From the NCBI GenBank assembly GCA_016790045.1, contig JAEUPW010000172.1, positions 1 to 36,706 on the forward strand: a stretch of 36,706 bases of DNA, read 5' to 3'. Below are positions 24,302 to 31,787 of the stretch, piece after piece; positions within the stretch are counted from its first letter, which is position 1, and every line of letters begins with the position of its first letter. This DNA is from Candidatus Competibacteraceae bacterium (GTDB lineage: Bacteria > Pseudomonadota > Gammaproteobacteria > Competibacterales > Competibacteraceae). The position numbers and the translations under genes were made by a program. The notes beneath the pieces are model-generated. The model worked only from the letters and a program-made list of their open reading frames with translations. It ran no database searches and was not told where the DNA came from.

Positions 24302-26878
24302 TTACGCCGCCGCCGCGCGCTGTCGGTCCTGCGCCAGCAACTTCTCAAATTCGGCCAGCGGCAAAGGCCGGCCGAAATAATAGCCTTGTCCTTGATCGCA
24401 GCCGTGAGCGCGCAAGAACTCCACATGTTCCAGGGTTTCCACCCCTTCCGCCACCACCTCCAGCCCCAAGCCGTGCGCCAAGGTCACGATGGCGTCGACG
24501 ATGGCGGCGTTGCTGTCGTTGGCCGGCAAGTCGGTGACAAACGAGCGGTCGATTTTCAGTACGTCCACCGGGAAACGCTGCAAATAACCGAGCGAAGAAT
24601 AGCCGGTGCCGAAGTCGTCGATGGCGATGCGGACGCCCATGGTTTTAAACGCTCTTAGCGCCGCGATGTTATCCTCGGTATGGTGCATGAGGATTCCCTC
24701 GGTCAATTCCAGCTCCAGACAAGCGGGATCAAATTCCGTTTCGGCCAACAGCTTTTTGACCAAATCGGTCAAGTCGGTTTGCCGGAATTGGCGGGCCGAT
24801 AAATTGACCGCAATCCGCAAACCGGGCCAACCGTTTTTGTGCAATTTGCCCACGGCATTGACGGCGGCTCGCAACACCCATTCGCCCACCGGCAACACCA
24901 GGCCGCTATCCTCGGCGATCGGAATAAACCGGGCCGGGGGCAGCAGCCCCAGCTCGGGATGGTTCCAGCGCACCAGCGCTTCCGCGCCGGTCATCGCGCC
25001 GACATGGAAATCCCATTTGGGCTGGTAGTACAACTCCAGCTCGTCCCGTTCCACGGCGTGGCGCAGGCTATTTTCCAAACTCAGTCGCTCGTGGGCGATT
25101 TTCGTGGCGCCGGACAGATAGAACTGATAGTTGTTTCGCCCCAGATCCTTGGCCCGATACAGCGCGCTATCCGCGGTTTTGAGCAGGTTTTCCGCGCTTT
25201 TGCCATCGCGCGGGCACAAGCTGATGCCGATGCTGCAACTGACGTGCAGCTCGTGATCGTCGATCTGATAAGGCTGGGCCATCGACGCCAATATCTGCTG
25301 CGCCATGCGGGCGGCTTCGTCGTTGACGTCCAAATCCGGCAACACGATGGCGAATTCGTCGCCGCCTTGCCGGGAAATGGTGTCGCCTTGGCGCACGCAA
25401 GCTTCCAACCGTTTCGCCACCCCCCGCAGCATCTGGTCGCCGACGGTGTGGCCCAGGGTGTCGTTGATCCGCTTGAAATGATCCAAATCTACCAGCAGCA
25501 CGCCGACTTGCGTGCGGTCGCGCAGGGCGCGCAAGACAGCTTGCTCCAGGCGGTCGCCCAACAGCGCCCGGTTGGGCAGACCGGTCAGCACGTCGAAATG
25601 GGCCAAATGCTGGATGTGTTCTTCCGCCTGCTTGCGCTCGGTGATGTCCTGGATGACCGCCACGAAATAATCCACCACGCCGTTGGGGCGGCGCACGCAG
25701 CGGGTGGAGACGCTGGCGTACAGCAAGGTGCCGTCCTGGCGCAAGAACCGTTTATCGAGCGAGTAGCCATCGACGCGCCGGTTCATCACCCGGTCAAACT
25801 GCGCCAGATCGGTGGCCAGATCTTCGGGATACGTCAGTTCGGCCCAGCTCAACCGCAGCAGTTGCGAGCGCCGGTAGCCTAGCAAATCGCACAGGCGGTC
25901 GTTGACTTCCCACCACCGTTTGTCCGGCCCGATCAGCGCGATGCCGACCAGCGGCAGCTCGAAATAACTGCGGAAGCGGGCTTCGCTGGCGCGCAGGGTT
26001 TCCTCGGTGCGCTTGAGATCGGCGATATCGGTGTTCGCGCCCAGGTAGTAGGTCAAGCGGCCGGAGCGATCGCGCAGGGGCACCGCGCGGGTGTCCAGCC
26101 ACGTCGTCCGGCCCGAGCGGCTGCGAAACCGGTGGTCGAGCACGAACTCGCTGCCCTCCCGGACGGCTTGCTGCCACGCTTTCAACACCTGCTCGCGCTC
26201 GTCGGGATGCACGGCCTGGGTCCACGGCGACCCCGCCGCCTGTTCGGCCGTGAGCCCGCTCATCTGGCACCAGCGCTCGTTGACGTAGCGGCACGCGCCT
26301 TCGAGATCGGTCATGAAAATGCCGACGGGAAGCTGCTGGGTCAGGGTCCGGTAGCGGTGCTCGTTCTCGCGCACGGTCTCCAGATTTTGCCGCAGCCGCC
26401 CGATTTCGGTTTCCAGCTCGCGCCGCTCGGCGGCATCTCCCCGCAACCGCTCGATTTCCGCTTCCAGTTCGCGCTGGCGGCCGGCGTCGTGTTGGCGCGC
26501 CCGCTCGATTTCGACCTCCAGCCCCCACTGCCGGTCCTGCAAGGCGGTGACCCGGCTTTTGAGTTCGTTTCGCTCCGCCATGAGCTGGCGGCGACCCCCG
26601 AACAAAACGACCAAGGGAATTCCCAAAAGCCCCAGCAACAACAAGCCGCCGCCGAACCAGAAACGCAACCGGAAGCTTTCCGACCGGCCGTCGGCCGCGC
26701 GCGCCGCCTCGGGCGTCAACTGGGCATTGGCCGGCAAGGGCATCGCTATGCAGCAGGCCGCCAACAGCGACAGCCCCACCACCCGAAACCGTTTGACGAT
26801 CGCCCGCGATCCCGCCGCGCGCGCGCAAGTTCCCGCGCGCCCCGGGCAATGTTCTGCTCCCACGAGCGGCCCACTCAT
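24302..26878 (-). CDS. Membrane PAS-PAS-GGDEF-EAL c-di-GMP signalling protein
   Basis: An 858-residue protein. It has a signal or anchor segment (about 30-52), a second membrane helix (about 73-94), a coiled coil (about 100-172), PAS domains at about 175-295 and 300-420, GGDEF at about 430-595 and EAL at about 605-850. The cyclase loop GGDEF is intact with an RxxD inhibitory site (RQGD) five residues before it. The EAL side has GAEALVRW, the ligand block ELTEGI, DDFGTGYSS, LKIDRSF and EGVET. Both enzyme activities are therefore possible and PAS input would set the balance. ATG 26878 is supported by GGAG about 11 nt upstream; longer readings run into rep. It begins 25 nt after the rep stop. 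Confidence 0.92.
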   Translation of the reverse strand: MSGPLVGAEHCPGRAGTCARAAGSRAIVKRFRVVGLSLLAACCIAMPLPANAQLTPEAARAADGRSESFRLRFWFGGGLLLLGLLGIPLVVLFGGRRQLMAERNELKSRVTALQDRQWGLEVEIERARQHDAGRQRELEAEIERLRGDAAERRELETEIGRLRQNLETVRENEHRYRTLTQQLPVGIFMTDLEGACRYVNERWCQMSGLTAEQAAGSPWTQAVHPDEREQVLKAWQQAVREGSEFVLDHRFRSRSGRTTWLDTRAVPLRDRSGRLTYYLGANTDIADLKRTEETLRASEARFRSYFELPLVGIALIGPDKRWWEVNDRLCDLLGYRRSQLLRLSWAELTYPEDLATDLAQFDRVMNRRVDGYSLDKRFLRQDGTLLYASVSTRCVRRPNGVVDYFVAVIQDITERKQAEEHIQHLAHFDVLTGLPNRALLGDRLEQAVLRALRDRTQVGVLLVDLDHFKRINDTLGHTVGDQMLRGVAKRLEACVRQGDTISRQGGDEFAIVLPDLDVNDEAARMAQQILASMAQPYQIDDHELHVSCSIGISLCPRDGKSAENLLKTADSALYRAKDLGRNNYQFYLSGATKIAHERLSLENSLRHAVERDELELYYQPKWDFHVGAMTGAEALVRWNHPELGLLPPARFIPIAEDSGLVLPVGEWVLRAAVNAVGKLHKNGWPGLRIAVNLSARQFRQTDLTDLVKKLLAETEFDPACLELELTEGILMHHTEDNIAALRAFKTMGVRIAIDDFGTGYSSLGYLQRFPVDVLKIDRSFVTDLPANDSNAAIVDAIVTLAHGLGLEVVAEGVETLEHVEFLRAHGCDQGQGYYFGRPLPLAEFEKLLAQDRQRAAAA

Positions 26879-26903
26879 CGGTCCCGTCTCCAGATCGAGA
26901 ACC

Positions 26904-28319
26904 TCAAGAAGAAGATGCCTCCTCCAGCGCTTCGCGGCCCTTTTCGGCGTGAAGCGCGACATAGGCGGCGAATTCCGACGGATCGTCGGCCTCGACCAAG
27001 CGCGCGCGCGCGAAGGCCCGGAAGTGGCTTTCCACAATTTTACTGTTCAGTCCATTCTTGCGATACAAGCCCAGGATGAGCCGCGCCTCGAAGCCGTCGC
27101 CCTGTTCGAGCTGGGCCACGTAGTCGGCCTCCAGGGCCTTTCCTTCGCCCGGGCTCAAGCGGTCCAATGCCGCTTGAAGGCGGGCGGTCAAAAACTGCGT
27201 GCGCAAGCGCTCTTGCTGCATTTCCGGCCGCTCGTCCGGCTCGGCCCGATCCGGCGCGGCGACGTCGGGAGCGGTAGCCGGCTCCAGCGTTTTGCTCGCC
27301 CGATAATCCTCGCGCAAGGCGGCCAGCACATACGCCGGCAAATTATGCACCTTGCCGGCGGCCAAATCGCGTTCCGCCACCGCGATATTGCCCTCCAGAT
27401 AACCCGGGTCGTGCGTGGCCAGCGCCATGCGGATCTGGCGCGCGCTCAGCCCGAACGCCGCCAATTTTTCGCGCGCCTGTTGCAGGCGTTCCAGCCGCTC
27501 CTCGGGTTTGTCGATCACCGGCGGCGGCTCCTCGGCGATAGCGGCCTCCGCCTGATGTTGCGCGAATAGCAGCATCTGCGGGTTGTCGCTAACCCGGAAC
27601 CGCACCGCCGTGATCCTGCGGTGATCGCGCCGGTAGTCGATTTCCAGCACCAGATCCGAGGTGTCGTTGACCTGCCGCACCGCCGGCTTGATCACCTTGT
27701 CGTTGAATTTGCGGAAATCCTGATAGTAGCTATCCGCGTCGCTGATCCCCAGCAAGCGCTTGAGGATGTCCAGCCCGATCCAGCCGGTGGTGCCGACCCG
27801 CCGGTAGCGCAGGCAGTTTTCGTAGAGCGCCAGGGCGTAGCTGCTGCTGAACTTGCGCTGGATGCTGAGGTTGAGCAGCGCGTAAATCTCGGGCCGATAG
27901 AGCTTTTCGCAAAGCTCCGGGCTATAGGCGTACACGCAATAGCCGCCCTTGATGACCGCCTGGGCCAGCAGGGTGGTGGCACCCCATTCCTCCTGATGGC
28001 CGTCCTCGTCGAGGATGTTCCACTCCAGCACCGTCCGCGCCAGCGTCTTCAAGGCTTCCTTGAGCGGATCCAAATTGTGGGTGTTGAACCCGATCGCCTC
28101 GGCCAGATCCTTGACCCGGATCCGGTGCACCCGCGCGCTCAGCAGGCTTTCGTAAGCGTTGTACAACAAGACATTCGAGGCTTTGCGCTGGGTGAGCGTC
28201 AGCCTGTTGTTGATGTGGATGGCGGCGATATGTTTTTTAAGGTTCTGATCGGCCAGATCGGCGACGATCATTCTCCGGCCCGCATCCACGCTGTTGTGTT
28301 TGTCCCTGCCGCGTGCCAT
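26904..28319 (-). CDS. Rep_3-family replication initiator (RepB/RepA type)
   Basis: A 471-residue initiator. It carries two winged-helix domains typical of Rep_3 (about 35-130 and 150-260), with LTLTQRKASNVLLYNAY, an aromatic-rich segment (GYCVYAYSPELCEKLYRPEIYALLNLSIQRKFSSSYALALYENCLRYR) and the DNA-recognition part GLDILKRLLGISDADSYYQDFRKFNDKVIKPAVRQVN. A C-terminal extension of about 180 residues, beyond the usual length near 300, contains the motif NLPAYVLAALREDYR and a second helical block. Seven iterons lie directly upstream, confirming its role. Such proteins bind iterons as monomers to open the origin and repress their own gene as dimers. Confidence 0.95.
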   Translation of the reverse strand: MARGRDKHNSVDAGRRMIVADLADQNLKKHIAAIHINNRLTLTQRKASNVLLYNAYESLLSARVHRIRVKDLAEAIGFNTHNLDPLKEALKTLARTVLEWNILDEDGHQEEWGATTLLAQAVIKGGYCVYAYSPELCEKLYRPEIYALLNLSIQRKFSSSYALALYENCLRYRRVGTTGWIGLDILKRLLGISDADSYYQDFRKFNDKVIKPAVRQVNDTSDLVLEIDYRRDHRRITAVRFRVSDNPQMLLFAQHQAEAAIAEEPPPVIDKPEERLERLQQAREKLAAFGLSARQIRMALATHDPGYLEGNIAVAERDLAAGKVHNLPAYVLAALREDYRASKTLEPATAPDVAAPDRAEPDERPEMQQERLRTQFLTARLQAALDRLSPGEGKALEADYVAQLEQGDGFEARLILGLYRKNGLNSKIVESHFRAFARARLVEADDPSEFAAYVALHAEKGREALEEASSS

Positions 28320-28338
28320 GCCCTGTAGTTTAGCAAAG

Positions 28339-28373
28339 ATGTCCCCGTGTCAAGAATAATTTTATGGGGACAT
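28339..28373. promoter_or_regulatory. Half-iteron inverted repeat before rep (probable Rep-dimer operator)
   Basis: ATGTCCCC (28339-28346) and GGGGACAT (28366-28373) are inverted copies of the iteron's GGGGACAT half, 20-27 nt before the rep start codon at the nearest. A TTGACA (28353-28348, minus strand) sits between them. In F and pPS10, dimers of Rep bind such an inverted pair to repress rep. Confidence 0.65.
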
Positions 28374-28378
28374 ATTTA

Positions 28379-28396
28379 TCCCATAAACGGGGACAT
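28379..28396. repeat. Isolated iteron close to rep
   Basis: TCCCATAAACGGGGACAT, identical over 18 bp to the main array, but separated from it by 178 bp and only 5 bp from the half-iteron operator. It could serve in autoregulation or in pairing (handcuffing) of origins. Confidence 0.9.
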
Positions 28397-28493
28397 TAGG
28401 CCCTCGTTCTCGACCCTGACCGGTCCGTGTCGAGCGAAAAAATCGCCAATATCGGACTCGACCATCCGCAGCGGCGGCCTTTGGGACAATTCG

Positions 28494-28553
28494 AAAAGTA
28501 AAAAAATAACATATTGATTAAATTTAAATTTATCTGATTTTTAATGCGGATTC
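28494..28553. other. AT-rich segment, possible DNA-unwinding element
   Basis: About 60 bp of strongly AT-rich sequence (includes ATTGATTAAATTTAAATTTA) between the isolated iteron and the main array, in a window that is otherwise GC-rich. Such segments melt first in iteron origins. The alternative melting site is the AT-rich DNA on the far side of the array. Confidence 0.5.
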
Positions 28554-28574
28554 GCGCGGGAAAGGCGGAAAAAA

Positions 28575-28710
28575 TCCCATAAACGGGGACATTGCCCTCC
28601 CTCGTCCCATAAACGGGGACATTACATCCCATAAACGGGGACATTACATCCCATAAACGGGGACATTACATCCCATAAACGGGGACATTACATCCCATAA
28701 ACGGGGACAT
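28575..28710. repeat. Main iteron array: six 18-bp copies
   Basis: The unit TCCCATAAACGGGGACAT begins at 28575, 28605, 28627, 28649, 28671 and 28693. The last five are at an exact 22-bp period (18-bp unit plus TACA, giving two helical turns); the first is offset by 30 bp. All copies are identical and in one orientation. Rep protein is expected to bind here. Confidence 0.95.
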
Positions 28711-28719
28711 AACGTATCA

Positions 28720-28732
28720 TAATTTTTTGATT
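28720..28732 (-). promoter_or_regulatory. IHF-binding site next to the iterons
   Basis: On the minus strand AATCAA-AAAA-TTA matches the IHF consensus WATCAA-N4-TTR at every defined position, with an A-rich flank. It is 9 bp from the last iteron. IHF bending beside iterons is established for pSC101 and R6K. A related but imperfect copy with a 15-nt exact match (28726-28740 and 19404-19418) lies upstream of the 55-aa gene. Confidence 0.5.
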
Positions 28733-28751
28733 TTTATAAAGAATTTTCACC

Positions 28752-28800
28752 CTAAACGCTTTTAAACGTTTCTTTTAAACATCTTTAAACGTCTTTAAAC
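28752..28800. repeat. TTTAAAC direct repeats
   Basis: TTTAAAC occurs at 28761, 28774, 28784 and 28794, with a degenerate CTAAAC at 28752. Spacing is 13, 10 and 10 bp, near one helical turn. The stretch lies outside the iteron array, after the IHF site. It may be a second melting region or a bent segment. Confidence 0.7.
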
Positions 28801-28990
28801 GAGCGTCGTCGCCGTTTTTTTGAACTTTTGAAGCTCGTCGCTTATCCGAACAAAGCGGCAACCGACGGACCGGCTAAAATCCCTCAAACGCCGCCAAGCG
28901 AAAATCGGCTTATCTCGAAAACGCTCGCCCTCCCGCTAAATTTTTCCAGAGCTGCATCCGAAATCCGCACCCGTTCGTATTTCATCCTGT

Positions 28991-29025
28991 CGGATCGAAA
29001 ATCCCGATCCGCGCTTTGACGTCAA
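28991..29025. promoter_or_regulatory. Inverted repeats in the bufA leader
   Basis: CGGATCG (28991-28997) and CGATCCG (29005-29011) form a 7-bp stem with a 7-nt loop. The perfect palindrome TTGACGTCAA (29016-29025) follows, 18 nt before the bufA start. Either could be an operator or a leader structure. No convincing ECF-type -35/-10 pair was identified by eye. Confidence 0.3.
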
Positions 29026-29043
29026 CCATCGAGGAACACTGCC

Positions 29044-29334
29044 ATGAGCAAAACCGCCTTCAACCAATTCGCGCTCGCCGCTGCCGTCGCCAGCGCCCTG
29101 AGCCTGACCGCCGCTCCCGCTTTCGCGGGCAAGGATGGCCAGGACAAGTGTTACGGCGTGTCCAAAGCGGGCGAGAACGATTGCGCCAGCGCCGCCGGCA
29201 CCCATGATTGCGGCGGCAAAGCCACCGCCAACTACGACGGCCAGGAATGGAAATACGTCGCCAAGGGGACTTGCGAGAAGATGGGCGGCCAAATGAAACC
29301 GTTCAAGGGCCAGGGCAAACCCGCGTCGAGCTAA
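29044..29334 (+). CDS. bufA: DUF2282 bufferin precursor (copper-binding RiPP)
   Basis: A 96-residue secreted precursor. The Sec signal peptide ends at AFA (about residue 28). The mature part has four Cys at 36, 47, 56 and 77 in the DUF2282 pattern [18 protein letters not shown] and KGTCEKMGG. In characterised bufferins some of these Cys are converted to thiooxazoles and the peptide binds copper in the periplasm. GAGGA lies about 8 nt before ATG 29044. bufB follows after 5 nt. That this protein is modified and binds copper is inferred from family and neighbours. Confidence 0.92.
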   Translation: MSKTAFNQFALAAAVASALSLTAAPAFAGKDGQDKCYGVSKAGENDCASAAGTHDCGGKATANYDGQEWKYVAKGTCEKMGGQMKPFKGQGKPASS

Positions 29335-29339
29335 ACGGC

Positions 29340-30203
29340 GTGATTCACGCTCGCGACCGCGCCGCTTTTCCCGCTCGGGCGGGAATCGGGTTGCGCCATC
29401 CCCACCTGCCCGCTTTTCTGGCCGCGCCCCAACCGGTGGCGTGGCTGGAGGCCCACAGCGAGAACTATCTCGCGCCCGGCGGCCCGCGCGTGGCCGCGCT
29501 GGAGCGGCTGCGCGGCGATTACCCGCTGAGCTGTCACGGCGTGGGCCTGTCGCTGGGTTCCGCCCAGGGGTTGGATCGGGCGCATCTGGCGCGGTTGCGA
29601 GCCTTGTACGACCGGTTGGAGCCGGAGCTGATTTCCGAGCATCTGGCGTGGACCACCCTGCCGGATGGAATTTTTCTGGCCGATTTGCTGCCGTTGCCCT
29701 ACACGCGAGAGGCGTTCGAGGCGGTCGCCGCCAATGTCGATCTGGCGCAGGGGGTTTTGGGCCGGCGGCTGCTGGTCGAGAATCCGTCCGCTTACGTGCG
29801 GTTTGCCGAGGCGGATTGGGACGAAGCCGGCTTTTTGACCGAGCTGACGCGCCGCACCGGCTGCGGCTTGCTGCTGGATGTCAACAATCTCTACGTCAGC
29901 GCGATCAATCGGGGCGACGATCCCGCAGCGCCGCTGGATCGGTTGCCGCTGGCGGCGGTGGAGGAAATCCACATCGCCGGTCACGCGCGCGTGGCGATCG
30001 CGGGCGGCGAGCTGCTGATCGACGATCACGGCTCGGCGGTCGCCGATCCGGTCTGGTCGCTGTTGGCGGCCGCGCTAGCGCGGGCCGGCCCCAGACCGGT
30101 GCTGGTCGAATGGGATACCGACATTCCGGCGCTGCCGGTTCTGCTGGCGCAGGCCGAACGGGCCGAACGCTATTTGCGGGAGGCGAGCGATGCGGCTGGC
30201 TGA
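29340..30203 (+). CDS. bufB: DUF692 multinuclear iron enzyme (bufferin maturase)
   Basis: A 287-residue DUF692 (MbnB/BufB-type) TIM-barrel enzyme. Metal-ligand segments of the family are present: HSENY (39-43), CHG near 66, SEHLAW near 107, [28 protein letters not shown] and VEWDTDIP. These enzymes use an iron cluster and O2 to modify Cys of the precursor. The start is GTG 29340, 5 nt after the bufA stop; no ATG fits. The end overlaps bufC by 14 nt, indicating coupled translation with its partner protein. Confidence 0.93.
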   Translation: MIHARDRAAFPARAGIGLRHPHLPAFLAAPQPVAWLEAHSENYLAPGGPRVAALERLRGDYPLSCHGVGLSLGSAQGLDRAHLARLRALYDRLEPELISEHLAWTTLPDGIFLADLLPLPYTREAFEAVAANVDLAQGVLGRRLLVENPSAYVRFAEADWDEAGFLTELTRRTGCGLLLDVNNLYVSAINRGDDPAAPLDRLPLAAVEEIHIAGHARVAIAGGELLIDDHGSAVADPVWSLLAAALARAGPRPVLVEWDTDIPALPVLLAQAERAERYLREASDAAG

Positions 30204-31047
30204 CTTGCAGCGCAGGTTGGGTCGATGTCTGCTGGAAGGCCGTTCGGACCCGGCTGTTTTGGAGCGGCTGGCCGATCCGCCAGAACAGCGCGAGCGGCGG
30301 CTGGCGGTTTATCGCAACAACGTCCGGCACGCCCTGCTCAGCGTTTTGGAAGCCGCCTTCCCGGTGGTGCGGCAACTGGTCGGCGCGGAATGTTTCGCCG
30401 CCACCATGCTGGCCTTCGTGGCCCGCCACCCGCCCGGCCAGCCGGTCCTGTACCGCTACGGCGATCGCCTGCCGGATTTCCTGGCCGACTTCTCGCCCCT
30501 GGCCGAACCTTGGCCCTGGCTGCCGGACGTCGCCCGGCTGGAATGGGCGCGCAACGAAGCGCTGTTCGCTCCTGAAGCGGAGCCGCTGACGCCGGCACGG
30601 CTCGCGGCCGTGCCGCCCGCCGATTTGCCGGGCTGGCGGCCGAGCTTGCACCCTTCGGCGCGCCTGCTGGGATCGATCTGGCCGGTTCACGCGATTTGGG
30701 ACGCGCATCAGCCCGAAGGCGGCGCGTTGGAAGCGGTGGAGCTCGATCAGGCCGAAAGCGTTTTGGTCTGGCGGCAAGCGGGGACGGTCCGGCAACGCCC
30801 GTTGCAACCCGGCGAATGGGCTTTGCTGATCGCGCTTGCGGCGAAGCGCCCGCTGGCCCAAGCGGTGGAAGCCGCCGCCGGGCAAGACGCGAATTTCGAT
30901 TTCCCCGTCGCGCTCGCCAGATTGCTGGGCGCGGCGGTGTTGGTCGCTCCAAACCCGGAAAGCGGCGGCCACGAACTCGGAGATGCGCCGGACGATCATT
31001 TCGTGGTCAGGCGCCCGGTCGCCGACCGCGAGGAACGCCGGCGGTGA
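30190..31047 (+). CDS. bufC: DUF2063 partner protein of the DUF692 enzyme
   Basis: A 285-residue protein. The N-terminal DUF2063 domain (about 5-95) has [30 protein letters not shown] and [30 protein letters not shown]. The second half (about 130-270) is the family's variable C-terminal domain. In related systems (MbnC, HvfC) this protein forms a complex with the DUF692 enzyme and recruits the precursor; the old label of DNA-binding protein is probably wrong. GGAGG lies about 7 nt before ATG 30190, inside bufB. Confidence 0.9.
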   Translation: MRLADLQRRLGRCLLEGRSDPAVLERLADPPEQRERRLAVYRNNVRHALLSVLEAAFPVVRQLVGAECFAATMLAFVARHPPGQPVLYRYGDRLPDFLADFSPLAEPWPWLPDVARLEWARNEALFAPEAEPLTPARLAAVPPADLPGWRPSLHPSARLLGSIWPVHAIWDAHQPEGGALEAVELDQAESVLVWRQAGTVRQRPLQPGEWALLIALAAKRPLAQAVEAAAGQDANFDFPVALARLLGAAVLVAPNPESGGHELGDAPDDHFVVRRPVADREERRR

Positions 31048-31229
31048 CCGGGCGCGCTTCCGCGTATACTCTGCGCCAATACGCCGCGCGGATGGCGGTT
31101 CCGGATCGGGTCGCGCGCGATTTCGGCGCTTCGAGCGGGCGACGGATGACGGTTGCCGCCGCCCGACCGGTTCCGTTGAACCGCGCGCCATCCCCGGCGC
31201 CGATCCGACAATCCGCACGAACGACCGTC
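31048..31229 (+). other. Intergenic region between bufC and the ECF sigma gene
   Basis: A GC-rich 182-bp gap without a gene. TATACT (31065-31070) is a possible -10 with a weak -35 (GGTGAC, 31043-31048, 16-nt spacing). The sigma/anti-sigma pair could therefore have its own promoter as well as read-through from bufABC. Confidence 0.3.
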
Positions 31230-31787
31230 ATGGCCAATCAAGACCCCCTGGTCGACCTGCTCGCCCGTTGCGCCCTGCGCGACCGGCGAGCTTTTGAAAC
31301 GCTCTACCGGCAGACCTCGCCGACGCTGTATGGCCTGCTGCTGAAACTGACGCGGGACCGCGAGCAGGCGGCCGACCTGTTGCAGGAAGGTTTCGTGCGG
31401 GTTTGGCAGCGCGCCGGCGATTACCGGCCGCGGCTCGGCCAACCGATCACTTGGATGGGCAGCATCGTCCGCCATCTCGCCATCGACCGATTGCGCCGGG
31501 GCGAACATCGCCGGCGCGGCGAGCTGGACGACGAGGCATGGGCGCGGCTGGCCGACACCGGCTTGGGTCCGGATGAGCGACTGGAGGTCGAGCGAAGCGA
31601 CAGCGCTCTGGCCCGCTGTCTGGAAGGTCTGGAGCCGGAGCCGCGCCGCGCCGTGCTGCTGGCCTATTTCGAGGGTCTGACGCACGAGGCGCTCGCCCGA
31701 GCGTTGAACCGTCCGCTGGGCACGGTCAAGGCTTGGGTCCGGCGCAGCTTGCAGCGTCTGAAAACCTGCTTGGGGGAAGCGCCGTGA
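31230..31787 (+). CDS. ECF sigma factor (SigK-like group)
   Basis: A 185-residue ECF sigma factor. Region 2 (about 18-90) has AFETLYRQTSPTLYGLLLKLTRDREQAADLLQEGFVRVWQRA and WMGSIVRHLAIDRLRR. Region 4 (about 130-182) has LEPEPRRAVLLAYFEGLTHEALARALNRPLGTVKAWVRRSLQRLK. ATG 31230 starts at MANQDPLVDLLARC; longer readings enter the bufC gap. The anti-sigma gene overlaps its stop (GTGA). Bufferin operons are known to be under ECF sigma control, so bufABC is the likely target, responding to copper or related stress. Confidence 0.93.
   Translation: MANQDPLVDLLARCALRDRRAFETLYRQTSPTLYGLLLKLTRDREQAADLLQEGFVRVWQRAGDYRPRLGQPITWMGSIVRHLAIDRLRRGEHRRRGELDDEAWARLADTGLGPDERLEVERSDSALARCLEGLEPEPRRAVLLAYFEGLTHEALARALNRPLGTVKAWVRRSLQRLKTCLGEAP

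Larger units (their letters stand above)
28320..28805. other. Iteron-type replication origin region
   Basis: This intergenic region upstream of rep holds, in order away from rep: a half-iteron inverted repeat, one isolated iteron, an AT-rich segment, six iterons, a consensus IHF site and a set of TTTAAAC repeats. The layout follows known iteron origins (F, pSC101 and pPS10 type). No perfect DnaA box (TTATCCACA) was found; TTATCCGAA (28842-28850) is the nearest. Origin activity is inferred. Confidence 0.85.

Noticed and set aside
28575..28710. The direct repeats as a CRISPR array
   Set aside because: The intervals are 4 bp (TACA) and identical, not unique spacers, and no cas gene is near.
28842..28850. 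TTATCCGAA as a DnaA box
   Set aside because: Two mismatches to TTATCCACA and outside the iteron core; not good enough to call.
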